Source: Kitasatospora terrestris (GTDB taxonomy: Bacteria > Actinomycetota > Actinomycetes > Streptomycetales > Streptomycetaceae). From it: 64,000 bases of DNA. The DNA lies in contig NZ_BAABIS010000001.1 of NCBI RefSeq assembly GCF_039542905.1, forward strand, positions 5,332,001 to 5,396,000. The letters are read 5' to 3'. Numbering within the stretch: position 1 is the first letter of the stretch; the number at the start of each line of letters is the position of its first letter. The notes beneath the pieces are model-generated. The model had not been told where the DNA came from. It did no database searches and saw only the letters and a list, made by a program, of their open reading frames with translations. This document shows, one piece after another, positions 1 to 9,439 of the stretch. The translations under genes and the position numbers were made by a program.

Positions 1-954
1 TGCTGCACCATCGAGGACTCCCGCGACGCCCGCCGCGCCGCCGACGTGATCGGCATCCCGTTCTACGTCTGGGACCTCGCCGAGCGCTTCCGCGAGGACG
101 TCATCGACGACTTCGTCGCCGAGTACGCGGCCGGCCGCACCCCCAACCCGTGCCTGCGCTGCAACGAGAAGATCAAGTTCGCCGCACTGCTCGACAAGGC
201 CGTCGCCCTCGGCTTCGACGCGGTCTGCACCGGCCACTACGCCCGGATCGTCGACCTCCCGGACGGCACCCGCGAGCTGCACCGCGCGGTGGACGCCGCC
301 AAGGACCAGTCGTACGTCCTCGGCGTCCTGGACGCCGACCAGCTGGCGCACTCGCTCTTCCCGCTCGGCGACACCACCAAGGACGCGATCCGCGCCGAGG
401 CCGAGCGGCGCGGCCTGGCCGTCGCGAAGAAGCCCGACAGCCACGACATCTGCTTCATCGCGGACGGCGACACCCAGGGCTTCCTGGCCAAGCACCTGGG
501 CACCGCCACCGGCGACATCCTGGACGTCGACGGCACCAAGCTGGGCGAGCACGACGGCGCGTACGGCTTCACCATCGGCCAGCGCAAGGGCCTGCGGATC
601 GGCCGGCCGGCCGCCGACGGCAAGCCGCGCTACGTGCTCGACATCTCCCCGGTGAACAACACCGTCACGGTCGGCCCGGTCGAGGGCCTGGACGTCAGCG
701 GGCTGACCGCGATCAAGCCGCGCTGGTGCGGCACCCCGGCGGCCGGCGAGGGCCGGTACACCGCGCAGCTGCGCGCGCACGGCGAGGAGGTGCCGGTCAC
801 GGCCACCCTCACCGGGGACGAGCTGCAGGTCACGCTGGACAGCCCGGCCCGGGGCATCGCTCCTGGTCAGGCGGTCGTGCTGTACGACGGCACCCGGGTG
901 GTCGGCTCCGCGACCATCGCCACCACCACCCGCCCCGCGGTCCCGTCCCGGTAA
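1..954 (+). CDS. mnmA: tRNA-specific 2-thiouridylase MnmA, 5' end outside window
   Basis: MnmA transfers sulfur to U34 of the wobble base of Glu, Gln and Lys tRNAs in the cytoplasm, using ATP and a persulfide carrier. The frame is open from base 1, so the gene starts upstream and the N-terminal PP-loop is missing. What remains begins with the family's CC-x3-DS-x-DA segment. It then has the conserved NPCLRCN motif (one catalytic Cys), a KDQSYVL segment, SHDICFI (the second catalytic Cys) and the C-terminal beta-barrel beginning near FTIGQRKGL. The reading frame ends in TAA. The LOG-family gene follows 35 bases later on the same strand. A target-tRNA link exists within the window, which holds five Glu/Gln tRNA genes. 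Confidence 0.95.
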   Translation, partial: CCTIEDSRDARRAADVIGIPFYVWDLAERFREDVIDDFVAEYAAGRTPNPCLRCNEKIKFAALLDKAVALGFDAVCTGHYARIVDLPDGTRELHRAVDAAKDQSYVLGVLDADQLAHSLFPLGDTTKDAIRAEAERRGLAVAKKPDSHDICFIADGDTQGFLAKHLGTATGDILDVDGTKLGEHDGAYGFTIGQRKGLRIGRPAADGKPRYVLDISPVNNTVTVGPVEGLDVSGLTAIKPRWCGTPAAGEGRYTAQLRAHGEEVPVTATLTGDELQVTLDSPARGIAPGQAVVLYDGTRVVGSATIATTTRPAVPSR

Positions 955-989
955 ACCCGTTCGACCGGCGTGGTAGACCTGACCGCATC

Positions 990-1514
990 ATGAACATCAC
1001 GGTCTTCTGCTCCGCGTACTCGCTCGACGCCCGCTACACCGCCCCGGCGGCCGAATTCGCCCGGCTGCTCGGCGCGCAGGGCCACACCCTGGTCTGGGGC
1101 GGCTCGCACGCCGGCCTGATGGGCCTGCTCGCCGACGGCGTGAAGGAGGCGGGCGGCCGGCTGGTCGGCATCTCCGTCGAACTGCTCGCCCACAAGACCT
1201 ACGAGGGCGCCGACGAGCTGGTGATGACCGCCGACCTGGCCGCCCGCAAGGCGGAGCTGCTGGCCCGCGCCGACGCGGTGGTGGTCCTGGTCGGCGGCCT
1301 CGGCACACTCGACGAGGTCACCGAGGTGCTGGAGCTGAAGAAGCACGCGCTGCACGACAAGCCGGTCGTCGTCCTGGACACCGAGGGCTTCTACACCGGG
1401 CTGCGCACCCAGCTGGAGCGGATGGACGCGGAGGGCTTCCTGCCGCGCCCGCTGGCCGAGCTGATCTCCTTCGCCGGCACCCCTGCCGAAGCCCTCGCCC
1501 ACCTCCAGTCCTGA
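990..1514 (+). CDS. LOG-family Rossmann protein (TIGR00730)
   Basis: A 174-residue cytoplasmic protein of the LYSINE DECARBOXYLASE-like/LOG family. Members hydrolyse nucleoside 5'-monophosphates to a free base and ribose 5-phosphate, classically in cytokinin activation. The signature here reads GGLGTLDE (usually PGGxGTxxE), with a GG-SHAGLMG nucleotide-binding loop near residue 40. The Pro before GG is Val here, a mild deviation. The ATG at 990 has no clear Shine-Dalgarno. The next gene starts 16 bases after the stop behind GAAGGAGA, so the two are probably cotranscribed. The substrate cannot be told from sequence. Confidence 0.85.
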   Translation: MNITVFCSAYSLDARYTAPAAEFARLLGAQGHTLVWGGSHAGLMGLLADGVKEAGGRLVGISVELLAHKTYEGADELVMTADLAARKAELLARADAVVVLVGGLGTLDEVTEVLELKKHALHDKPVVVLDTEGFYTGLRTQLERMDAEGFLPRPLAELISFAGTPAEALAHLQS

Positions 1515-1530
1515 AGGAGAGCCCGTCCGC

Positions 1531-2220
1531 ATGGCTGCCCACCTGATCACCGGTGCCGGATCCGGCATCGGCGCCGTCGTCGCCGAACGGCTCGCCGCCC
1601 GCGGCGAGGAGCTCTGGCTGCTGGCCCGCGACGCCCGCCGCGCCGCCGAGCTGCGCGAGCGCTTCCCCGGGGCGCACACCCTGGTCGGCGACCTGGCCGA
1701 CCCGGCCAAGCTGTCCTGGGCGTTCGGCCACCAGTCCCTGCCGGTGGAGCTGGACACCCTGCTGCACATCGCCGGCGTGGTCGAGCTCGGCACCATCGGC
1801 GACACCCCCGTCAAGGCGTGGCAGCACCAGCTGAACGTCAACACGGTCGCCCCCGCCGAGCTGACCCGCCTGGTGCTCCCGCAGCTGCGCCTGGCCCGCG
1901 GCCACGTGCTGTTCGTCAACTCCGGCGCCGGCCTGCGCGCCGACCCCACCTGGGGCTCGTACGCGGCCAGCAAGTTCGGCGTGCGGGCGCTGGCCGACGC
2001 GCTGCGGGGCGAGGAGCACGCCAACGGCGTGCGGGTCACCACCGTGTACCCGGGCCGCACCGCGACCCCGATGCAGCAGAAGGTCCACCAGCAGGAGGGC
2101 AAGGCGTACGACCCGTCCCGCTGGATCGCCCCGGAGTCGGTCGCCACCGCGATCCTCACCGCGATCGACCTCCCGCGCGACGCCGAGATCACCGAGATCA
2201 CCGTCCGACCGGGCCAGTAG
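1531..2220 (+). CDS. short-chain dehydrogenase/reductase
   Basis: A 229-residue classical SDR oxidoreductase. It has the N-terminal TGAGSGIG dinucleotide-binding motif (about residues 7-14), a central NSG (in place of NSS) for the catalytic Ser region, and the catalytic YAASK (YxxxK). A VYPGRTATPM segment follows, as in SDRs with a PG motif. A good Shine-Dalgarno (GAAGGAGA) sits upstream of the ATG. It lies 16 bases downstream of the LOG-family gene and likely shares its transcript. The substrate is not predictable; this SDR may act on a small carbonyl or alcohol. The cofactor is probably NADP(H) or NAD(H). Confidence 0.85.
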   Translation: MAAHLITGAGSGIGAVVAERLAARGEELWLLARDARRAAELRERFPGAHTLVGDLADPAKLSWAFGHQSLPVELDTLLHIAGVVELGTIGDTPVKAWQHQLNVNTVAPAELTRLVLPQLRLARGHVLFVNSGAGLRADPTWGSYAASKFGVRALADALRGEEHANGVRVTTVYPGRTATPMQQKVHQQEGKAYDPSRWIAPESVATAILTAIDLPRDAEITEITVRPGQ

Positions 2221-2364
2221 CGGCCGACGGGGGGCCCTCCCCGCGCCGCCCTCCCCGGACGGCGCGCCCGGGAGGCCGGAAGCGGGCGGCGCCGCGATGA
2301 TCGAGGGGGTGTGCGCCGCCGCCGTCCGGGGCGGCGGCGCGCCGCGATCGGCGGGAGGTCCTCG

Positions 2365-3801
2365 ATGCCGAGGAACGACGACACGGCCATGCGCGCGGTC
2401 CGCGGCGCCACACCGGAGGAGCGGGTGGCGCTCGGCCGCGCGGCCCGCAAGCGCTCGCCCCGCTCCGGCCACGCCGAGTACCGGCCGGCCGAGGACCGGC
2501 CCGATCCGCTGGAGATCCTCCAGGGCCAGTCGTCCCGGCGGGTGCCCGAGCTGGTGCCGATCCGCTACAGCCGGATGAGCGAGTCCCCGTTCCGGTTCTA
2601 CCGGGGCGCGGCCGCCATCATGGCCTCCGACCTGGCCGCCACCCCGGACTCCGGGATCAGGGCCCAGCTGTGCGGCGACGCGCACATGCTGAACTTCCGG
2701 CTGCTGGCCTCTCCGGAGCGCCGGCTGCTGTTCGACATCAACGACTTCGACGAGACCCTGCCCGGGCCGTGGGAGTGGGACGTCAAGCGCCTCGCCGCCA
2801 GCCTGGTCATCGCCGGCCGGGCCAACGGCTTCGACGACGACGAGCGCGCCGACGTGGTGCGGGCCACCGTCCGCTCCTACCGGGAGTCGATGATCCGCTT
2901 CGCGGGCATGCGCGACCTCGACGTCTGGTACGCGCGGATGGAGGCCGACCACCTCCAGGAGCTCGCCGCGGACAAGATCGCCAAGCGGGGCCGCAAGAGC
3001 CTGGCCCGTGCCCTGGTGAAGGCCCGCACCCGCGACAGCCTGCAGGTCTTCGAGAAGCTCACCGAGGAGGTCGACGGGCAGCTGCGGATCGCCGCCGACC
3101 CGCCGCTGCTGGTGCCGATCGGCGACCTGCTCCCCGAGGTCGAGCGCAGCGCCCTGACCGAGCTCTTCGCCGGCCTGGTCGAACGCTACAGCGGCACCCT
3201 GGCCTCGGACCGGCGCACCCTGCTGCGGGACTTCAGGCTGGTCGACGCCGCCCGCAAGGTGGTCGGCGTGGGCAGCGTCGGCACCCGCTGCTGGATCTTC
3301 CTGCTGCTCGGCCGGGACGGCCGCGACCCGCTGTTCCTGCAGGCGAAGGAGGCCGACACCTCGGTGCTGGCGCCGCACGTCGGCGCCAGCGCGTACAAGA
3401 ACCAGGGCGAGCGGGTGGTGTCCGGGCAGCGGCTGATGCAGGCGGCCAGCGACATCTTCCTCGGCTGGGAGCGGGTGGAGGGCATCGACGGCCGCCGCCG
3501 GGACTTCTACGTGCGCCAGCTGCGCGACTGGAAGGGCATCGCGGTCGCCGAACAGATGGTGCCCACCGGGATGCGGGCGTTCGGCGAGCTCTGCGGCTTC
3601 ACCCTGGCCCGCGCCCACGCCCGCTCCGGCGACCGGATCGCGATCGCCGCCTACCTCGGCGGCGGCCAGTCCTTCGACCGGGCGCTGGCGGAGTTCGCCG
3701 AGGCCTACGCCGACCAGAACGAGCGCGACCACGCCGCCCTGCTCGAGGCCGTCCGGTCCGGCCGCCTGCCGGCCGCCGACCCCGTCGCCGAACGCGCCTG
3801 A
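2365..3801 (+). CDS. DUF2252 domain protein
   Basis: A 478-residue protein of the DUF2252 family, widespread in actinobacteria and distantly related to kinase-like phosphotransferase folds. Recognisable family segments are the MSESPFRFYRGAA box near residue 72, CGDAHMLNFR, the FDINDFDET motif, and QAKEADTSVL in the C-terminal half. The protein lacks a signal peptide and membrane segments, so it is probably cytoplasmic. I chose the ATG at 2365 because it follows GGGAGG; the frame stays open to 2311 but without a better ribosome-binding site. The molecular function of DUF2252 is not established. Confidence 0.85.
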   Translation: MPRNDDTAMRAVRGATPEERVALGRAARKRSPRSGHAEYRPAEDRPDPLEILQGQSSRRVPELVPIRYSRMSESPFRFYRGAAAIMASDLAATPDSGIRAQLCGDAHMLNFRLLASPERRLLFDINDFDETLPGPWEWDVKRLAASLVIAGRANGFDDDERADVVRATVRSYRESMIRFAGMRDLDVWYARMEADHLQELAADKIAKRGRKSLARALVKARTRDSLQVFEKLTEEVDGQLRIAADPPLLVPIGDLLPEVERSALTELFAGLVERYSGTLASDRRTLLRDFRLVDAARKVVGVGSVGTRCWIFLLLGRDGRDPLFLQAKEADTSVLAPHVGASAYKNQGERVVSGQRLMQAASDIFLGWERVEGIDGRRRDFYVRQLRDWKGIAVAEQMVPTGMRAFGELCGFTLARAHARSGDRIAIAAYLGGGQSFDRALAEFAEAYADQNERDHAALLEAVRSGRLPAADPVAERA

Positions 3802-3813
3802 CCGCGCAGGCCG

Positions 3814-3819
3814 TAGGCT
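3814..3819 (+). promoter_or_regulatory. candidate -10 (TAGGCT) of a leaderless promoter
   Basis: TAGGCT ends seven bases before the GTG of the MetE-like gene, and no Shine-Dalgarno intervenes. This spacing puts +1 at or next to the start codon, typical of leaderless actinobacterial transcripts. No convincing -35 was seen. Confidence 0.35.
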
Positions 3820-3826
3820 CGGGGCC

Positions 3827-4837
3827 GTGAGCACTGAGTACTCCTTCCCCGAGCTGAACGGCGCCGCGACGGCGGTCGGGTCGATGCCCGGCACCGACGC
3901 GCGGGAGGCCGCCAGGACCGTCGTCGGCGAGCTGGACCGGTTGCCGCACCTGCCCGAACTCCCGGCCCGGGGCCCCGGGGCGGACATGATCGGGCGCGGC
4001 GCCGGCCTGCTGGTCGAGCTCTTCGCGCAGACCGAGCCGAGCGGCTGGCGGTTCACCGACCGCCCCGGCCGGGACACCCGGCGCGCCCACTCCTGGCTCG
4101 GCGAGGACCTGGACGCCCTGGAGGAGTTCACCCAGGGGTACGACGGCGCGCTCAAGCTGCAGGCGGTCGGCCCGTGGACGCTGGCCGCCTCGATCGAGCT
4201 GCACTACGGGGAGAAGGCGCTCTCCGACCGCGGCGCCTGCCGGGACATCGCCGGGTCGCTGACCGAGGGCCTGCGCCGCCACCTCGCCGACGTCCGCAGG
4301 CGGGTGCCCGGCGCGCAGCTCGTCCTGCAGCTGGACGAGCCCTCGCTGCCCGCCGTGCTGGCCGGCAGCGTGAGGACCGCCAGCGGCTTCCAGCGGCTGC
4401 GCGCGGTCGACCGGCAGCACGCCGAGCAGGCGCTGCGGGACGTGATCGGGGCGCTGGACGTGCCGGTGGTGGTGCACAGTTGCGCACCGGGCGTGCCGAT
4501 CCCGCTGCTGCGCCGGGCCGGTGCCGCGGCGGTGTCGCTGGACTTCTCGTTCCTGACGGAGCGTGACGACGACGACCTGGGCGAGGCGATCGAGGGCGGC
4601 ACCGCGCTCCTGGCCGGTGTGGTGCCCTCCGCGGACCGGGAATTGTCCGACCCTGCCGGTAGTGTCCAGGGTGTCAGGACGTTGTGGCGCAGGCTGGGGC
4701 TGGATCCGGAGCTGCTGGGCCGCCGGGTGCTGGTGACACCGACGTGCGGGCTGGCGGGGGCTTCCCCCCGGTACGCCCGGGCGGCCCTGTCACACACCGT
4801 GAAGGCGGCGCAGAGCCTGGTGGACACGCCCGAGTAA
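3827..4837 (+). CDS. MetE-like (cobalamin-independent methionine synthase family) protein
   Basis: A 336-residue protein resembling the C-terminal catalytic barrel of MetE, about half the length of a full MetE (roughly 750 residues). It keeps a His-x-Cys pair (HSC, His217/Cys219) and a later Cys (PTCG, Cys307), which match the zinc-binding His, Cys and Cys of MetE. The zinc-site Glu is not obvious; a VSLDF segment lies there. Known relatives are short core-MetE-like enzymes that take methyl groups from donors other than methyltetrahydrofolate. Whether this one makes methionine is unproven. The GTG start is probably leaderless. ligA starts 18 bases downstream and is likely cotranscribed. Confidence 0.75.
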   Translation: MSTEYSFPELNGAATAVGSMPGTDAREAARTVVGELDRLPHLPELPARGPGADMIGRGAGLLVELFAQTEPSGWRFTDRPGRDTRRAHSWLGEDLDALEEFTQGYDGALKLQAVGPWTLAASIELHYGEKALSDRGACRDIAGSLTEGLRRHLADVRRRVPGAQLVLQLDEPSLPAVLAGSVRTASGFQRLRAVDRQHAEQALRDVIGALDVPVVVHSCAPGVPIPLLRRAGAAAVSLDFSFLTERDDDDLGEAIEGGTALLAGVVPSADRELSDPAGSVQGVRTLWRRLGLDPELLGRRVLVTPTCGLAGASPRYARAALSHTVKAAQSLVDTPE

Positions 4838-4855
4838 GGGACTTGGAGGGCTCAG

Positions 4856-7123
4856 GTGGCGGTTGTCGAGGGCTGGGAGGAGATCCCGGCCGAGGTGCGC
4901 AAGCAGCACGCGGAGCTGGCGGCCGAGATCGAGGAGCACCGCGCCCGGTACTACGAGCAGGACGCGCCGACCATCACCGACGCCGACTTCGACCGCCTGA
5001 TGCGGCAGTTGGAGGCGCTGGAGGCGGAGCACCCGGCGCTGGTCACGCCGGACAGCCCCTCGCAGAAGGTCGGCGGCGCCGCCGTCGAGGGCTTCGCCAA
5101 GGTCGAGCACCGGGAGCGGCTGCTCAGCCTCGACAACGCGATGGACGACGAGGAGCTGGCCGCCTGGGCCGAGCGGGTGGCCGGCGAGCTCGCCGGGGTC
5201 GAGTACCACTACCTGTGCGAGCTCAAGGTCGACGGCCTCGCGGTCAACCTCACGTACGTCGACGGCGAGTTGGTGCAGGCCGCGACCCGCGGCGACGGCC
5301 GGGTCGGCGAGGACATCACCGCCAACGTCCGCACCATCGCCGAGATCCCGCACCGGCTGCGGGGGGAGAACGTCCCCGCGCTGGTGGAGATCCGCGGCGA
5401 GGTCTACTTCCCGACCGGGGCCTTCGCCGAGCTGAACGCCTCCCTCGCGGCGGAGAACGAGCGCCGCCGGGCCGCCAACGAGGAGCGCGCCAAGGAGGGC
5501 AGGCGCCCGCAGGCGATGGTCAAGCTGTTCGCCAACCCGCGCAACGCGGCAGCCGGTTCGCTCCGGCAGAAGGACCCGCTGGTCACCGCCTCCCGCCCGC
5601 TGCACATGGTGGTGCACGGCATCGGTGCCCGGTCCGGCTTCGAGATCGACTGCCAGTCGCACGCCTACCGGCTGCTGCGCGACTGGGGCCTGCCCACCGC
5701 CAAGCACAACCGGGTGGTCGGCACGCTGGAGGAGGTGCGCGCCTTCATCGAGCAGTACGGCGAGCAGCGGCACTCGGTCGAGCACGAGATCGACGGCGTC
5801 GTGGTGAAGGTGGACGAGATCGCCCTGCAGGGCCGGCTCGGCGCCACCTCCAAGTCGCCGCGCTGGGCGATCGCCTGGAAGTACCCGCCGGAGGAGGTCA
5901 CCGGCAGGCTCGCCTCGATCATGATCGGCATCGGCCGCACCGGCCGGGCCACCCCGTTCGCGGTGCTCGCCGAGCCGGTGAAGGTGGCCGGCTCGATGGT
6001 GCAGTACGCGACGCTGCACAACCAGGAGGTGGTGAAGGCCAAGGGCGTGCTGCTGGGCGACACCATCGTGCTGCGCAAGGCCGGCGACGTGATCCCGGAG
6101 ATCCTCGGCCCGGTCGAGGACCTGCGGGACGGCACCGAGCGCGAGTTCGTGATGCCCTCGCACTGCCACGAGTGCGGCACCGAGCTGCGGCCGATGGCCG
6201 AGGGCGACATCGACCTGCGCTGCCCCAACGCGCAGTTCTGCCCGGCGCAGGTGCGGGAGCGGATCGCCTACCTGGGCGGCCGGGAGTCGCTGGACGTCGA
6301 CGGGCTCGGCTACGTCGCCGCGACCGCGCTGACCCAGCCGCTGAAGCCTGTTGACGCCCCTGTCAAGAACGAGGGGGACATCTTCGGCCTGACCGAGGAG
6401 CAGCTGCTGCCGATCAAGGTCCTGGTCCGCGACCAGAAGACCGGTATGCCCAAGCTGGACGACCGGACCGGCCAACAGAAGGAGGTCTTCTTCTTCGCCA
6501 ACACCAAGGGCGAGCCGAAGAAGTCGCTCGGCCTGCTGCTGGAGAACCTGGACAAGGTGAAGGACCGTCCGCTCTGGCGCTTCCTCAACGGGCTGTCCAT
6601 CCGCCACGTCGGCCCGGTCGCCGCGCAGGCGCTGGCCCGCGAGTTCCGCGACCTGGACCGGGTCTTCGGGGCCGGCGAGGAGGAGCTGGCGGCCGTCGAG
6701 GGCGTCGGTCCGACCATCGCCAGGGCGATCCGGGAGTGGTACGCCGAGGAGTGGCACCGGGAGATCCTGGAGAAGTGGCGCGCCGCCGGCGTCCGCTTCG
6801 TCGAGGAGGGCGCCGAGGAGCAGGGCGAGCGGCCGCTGGAGGGGCTGACCGTGGTGGTCACCGGCACGCTCGCCGGCCACACCCGGGACGGCGCCAAGGA
6901 GGCGCTGACCTCGCGCGGTGCGAAGGTGACCGGCTCGGTGTCGAAGAAGACGCACTTCGTGGTGGTCGGTGACAACCCCGGGTCGAAGTACGACAAGGCG
7001 GTGCAGCTCGGCGTCCCGGTGCTGGACGACGCCGGCTTCGCCGTCCTGCTCGACCAGGGCGCCGACGCGGCCCGGGCGTTCCTGGGCCTGCCGGCCGAGG
7101 ATCACGCGGAGTCCGCTTCCTGA
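4856..7123 (+). CDS. ligA: NAD-dependent DNA ligase LigA
   Basis: A full-length 755-residue bacterial replicative ligase that seals nicks during Okazaki-fragment joining and repair. Domains in order: Ia NMN-binding segment (YYEQDAPTITDADFDRL), adenylation domain with the AMP-accepting Lys124 in CELKVDG, OB fold, four-cysteine zinc finger (Cys437, Cys440 and two more in CPNAQFC), helix-hairpin-helix repeats and a C-terminal BRCT domain from about residue 660. Between the zinc finger and the HhH domain is an insertion (about residues 490-555, around LPIKVLVRDQKTG) that I associate with streptomycete LigA. A GTG start with GGAGGG upstream was chosen. Confidence 0.97.
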   Translation: MAVVEGWEEIPAEVRKQHAELAAEIEEHRARYYEQDAPTITDADFDRLMRQLEALEAEHPALVTPDSPSQKVGGAAVEGFAKVEHRERLLSLDNAMDDEELAAWAERVAGELAGVEYHYLCELKVDGLAVNLTYVDGELVQAATRGDGRVGEDITANVRTIAEIPHRLRGENVPALVEIRGEVYFPTGAFAELNASLAAENERRRAANEERAKEGRRPQAMVKLFANPRNAAAGSLRQKDPLVTASRPLHMVVHGIGARSGFEIDCQSHAYRLLRDWGLPTAKHNRVVGTLEEVRAFIEQYGEQRHSVEHEIDGVVVKVDEIALQGRLGATSKSPRWAIAWKYPPEEVTGRLASIMIGIGRTGRATPFAVLAEPVKVAGSMVQYATLHNQEVVKAKGVLLGDTIVLRKAGDVIPEILGPVEDLRDGTEREFVMPSHCHECGTELRPMAEGDIDLRCPNAQFCPAQVRERIAYLGGRESLDVDGLGYVAATALTQPLKPVDAPVKNEGDIFGLTEEQLLPIKVLVRDQKTGMPKLDDRTGQQKEVFFFANTKGEPKKSLGLLLENLDKVKDRPLWRFLNGLSIRHVGPVAAQALAREFRDLDRVFGAGEEELAAVEGVGPTIARAIREWYAEEWHREILEKWRAAGVRFVEEGAEEQGERPLEGLTVVVTGTLAGHTRDGAKEALTSRGAKVTGSVSKKTHFVVVGDNPGSKYDKAVQLGVPVLDDAGFAVLLDQGADAARAFLGLPAEDHAESAS

Positions 7124-7441
7124 CGGGTCGTTATCGTCCTGATGCCGCGTCACCGGGGTGTCGCCGCGCGAAGTCGGGCATTCTGTCACTGTGCAGCGCG
7201 CGGTGACCGGTGACGCGCTCTGGGGGGCGCCCCCCGGCCGAAGGCCGCGGGAGGATGTCCGAAAGTGTGCCCTCCCGACGGACACCGGCTTACCCTTGGT
7301 GCAACGAACTGTCAGCAAGGGTGTGTGGTCCGGTCATGCCCGGACTCCGTGGGGACGCCCCTCGCCTGACGTCCGCCGGCACCGTGACGGTGCCTCACCG
7401 TAAGGCGGCCTGACGGGGCGGGCCCGACGGAGGACAGGGCT
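7124..7441. other. intergenic region before rmdB-type gene
   Basis: 318 bases without a supportable gene. Short open frames here lack coding-type codon bias. A GACGGAGGA ribosome-binding site for the next gene sits at the 3' end. No clear promoter hexamers or terminator were found. Confidence 0.5.
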
Positions 7442-9049
7442 ATGGATCGTACGACCGGCGGCGCGCCCACACGCCCGCCGCAGGGGGTGGCGGGTGCGGT
7501 CCTGCTGCTCGGCGTGCTGCTGGCCGGCGCTGCGCCGCTCATCCCGCTGGCCGTCCTGGTCTACCGGTACGAGCCCGAGCTGCTGCCGCTGTTCGCCGTG
7601 CCCCTCGCGGTGCTGGTCGCGGCCTGGCGGATCGCCCGCGACCGCGCCCGGGACCAGCTCACCGACCCGCTGACCGACCTCCCCAACCGGCAGGCACTGC
7701 TGCTCGCCACCCAGGAGGCGCTCACCCGGCACGACGCCGAACCCGGGTACCAGGTCGGGCTGATCCTGCTCGACCTGGACCGGTTCCGTTCGCTGAACGA
7801 CGCGCTCGGCCACACCGCGGGCGACCGGCTGCTGGTCCACATCGCCCGCCGGCTGCACCGCGCGCTGCGCACCGGCACCGGCCACGGCCCGCACGGCGAG
7901 GGCGGGGACGAGCTGGCCGCCGCCCTGCCGCCGCAGCCCGCGCAGCGCGGCGAGCGGCCGGTGGTGGCCCGGATGGGCGGCGACGAGTTCGCCGTGCTGC
8001 TCCCGGGCGTCGGCTCCACCGAGGTGCTGGAGCGGGTGGCCAAGGCGCTGATCACCGAACTCGCCGCGCCGATCCGCCTCGACGGGCTGCTGCTGGTGCT
8101 GGAGGCCAGCGCCGGGGTGTGCGTCTACCCGACGCACGCCCAGGACGCCGAGTCGCTGCTGCGCCGCGCCGACGTCGCGATGGGCCACGCCCAGCGCGGC
8201 CGCTCCGGCGTGGAGCGCTACGACGAGGCCCGGGACGTCGACACGCCGTACCGGATCGGCCTGCTCGGCGACCTGCGGCGGGCCCTGGAGCTGTCCGAGG
8301 TGCAGCTGCACTACCAGCCGAAGGTCGCCTTCGACGGCCGGGTGGTCGGCCTGGAGGCGCTGGTCCGCTGGGACCGCCCCGGCCAGGGCCGGATCCCCCC
8401 GGACGAGTTCATCAGCCTGGCGGAGTCCAGCGGCCTGATGCCCCGGCTGACCGACTACGTCCTGGAGACGGCGGTCGGCCAGCTGGCGCTCTGGCGGGCG
8501 CAGGGCCTGATGGTGCCGGTCGCCGTCAACGTCTCGCCGCGCGACGTGCTCAACCCGGGCTTCGCCCAGCGGGTGGCCGGCCACCTCAAGCGGCACGACG
8601 TGCCCGCCGACGCGCTGCAGCTGGAGATCACCGAGCGGCTGCTGCTGGACGACTCCCGGCGGGCCGCCGACACGCTCGACGAGCTGCGGCGGTACGGCGT
8701 GCGGATGTCGCTGGACGACTTCGGCACCGGGCACTCCTCACTGGTGCGGCTGCGCAGCCTCCCGGTGGGGGAGTTGAAGATCGACCGGTCCTTCGTGTCG
8801 CGGATGGTCGCGGACGACCACGACGCGGCGGTGGTCCGCTGCTCGGTCGAACTCGCCCACTCGCTCGGGCTGACCGTGGTCGCCGAGGGCGTCGAGGACG
8901 ACGAGACCTGGGAGCGCCTCCAGCTGATGGGGGTGGACGCGGTCCAGGGCTGGCTGGTCTCCGCCGCGCTGCCCGCCGACCAGGCCACCGCCTGGCTGCT
9001 GGTGCACCGGACCGAAGCGCCGGACGTGGAGCGCCTCGCCCCGCAGTGA
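7442..9049 (+). CDS. rmdB: membrane GGDEF-EAL c-di-GMP protein, RmdB type
   Basis: A 535-residue protein with two N-terminal membrane segments (about residues 18-40 and 46-62), a GGDEF domain and an EAL domain. GGDEF is intact (Gly179-Phe183) but no RxxD inhibitory site precedes it, and an insertion of about 30 residues lies just upstream of the signature. The EAL domain looks catalytically complete: EAL at 305-307, NVS, ITE, DDFGTG at 425-430, KID and AEGVE are all present, so phosphodiesterase activity is expected. Position between ligA and gatC matches S. coelicolor rmdB (SCO5495), a c-di-GMP phosphodiesterase shown to affect colony development. The orthology assignment rests on context and architecture from memory. 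Confidence 0.85.
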   Translation: MDRTTGGAPTRPPQGVAGAVLLLGVLLAGAAPLIPLAVLVYRYEPELLPLFAVPLAVLVAAWRIARDRARDQLTDPLTDLPNRQALLLATQEALTRHDAEPGYQVGLILLDLDRFRSLNDALGHTAGDRLLVHIARRLHRALRTGTGHGPHGEGGDELAAALPPQPAQRGERPVVARMGGDEFAVLLPGVGSTEVLERVAKALITELAAPIRLDGLLLVLEASAGVCVYPTHAQDAESLLRRADVAMGHAQRGRSGVERYDEARDVDTPYRIGLLGDLRRALELSEVQLHYQPKVAFDGRVVGLEALVRWDRPGQGRIPPDEFISLAESSGLMPRLTDYVLETAVGQLALWRAQGLMVPVAVNVSPRDVLNPGFAQRVAGHLKRHDVPADALQLEITERLLLDDSRRAADTLDELRRYGVRMSLDDFGTGHSSLVRLRSLPVGELKIDRSFVSRMVADDHDAAVVRCSVELAHSLGLTVVAEGVEDDETWERLQLMGVDAVQGWLVSAALPADQATAWLLVHRTEAPDVERLAPQ

Positions 9050-9137
9050 GGCGCCGCCCCGGCCCGCGGCGCCGGAAAATGCCCACCCGTGTGCCCATAG
9101 GATGGGGGTCTGACCCATGTAAGGAGAGGATCGCCGC

Positions 9138-9434
9138 ATGGCTGGCATCACGCGCGAGGAGGTCGCCCACCTCGCCCGGCTGTCGCGTCTGGAGTTGCAG
9201 GCCGAAGAGCTGGACCACTTCGCCGAGCAGCTCGACGTGATCATCGGCGCGGTCGCCCGCGTTTCCGAGGTGGCCGGACAGGACGTCCCGCCGACCTCGC
9301 ACCCGCTGCCGCTGACCAACGTCATGCGTGCCGACGAGGTGCGTCCGTCGCTCACGCCGGAGCAGGCGCTCTCCGGCGCCCCCGCCAGTGAGGACCAGCG
9401 TTTCCGCGTTCCCCAGATCCTCGGGGAGGACTGA
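9138..9434 (+). CDS. gatC: glutamyl-tRNA(Gln)/aspartyl-tRNA(Asn) amidotransferase subunit C
   Basis: A 98-residue GatC. This small subunit wraps around GatA and GatB and stabilises the amidotransferase. It begins MAGITREEVAHLARLSRLEL, the family's hallmark, and ends with the conserved FRVPQIL segment. The start is supported by AAGGAGAGG eight bases upstream. gatA follows five bases after the stop, so translation is likely coupled. A TAGGAT at 9098-9103 is a possible -10 for the gat operon, but without a clear -35. Confidence 0.96.
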   Translation: MAGITREEVAHLARLSRLELQAEELDHFAEQLDVIIGAVARVSEVAGQDVPPTSHPLPLTNVMRADEVRPSLTPEQALSGAPASEDQRFRVPQILGED

Positions 9435-9439
9435 CCGAG

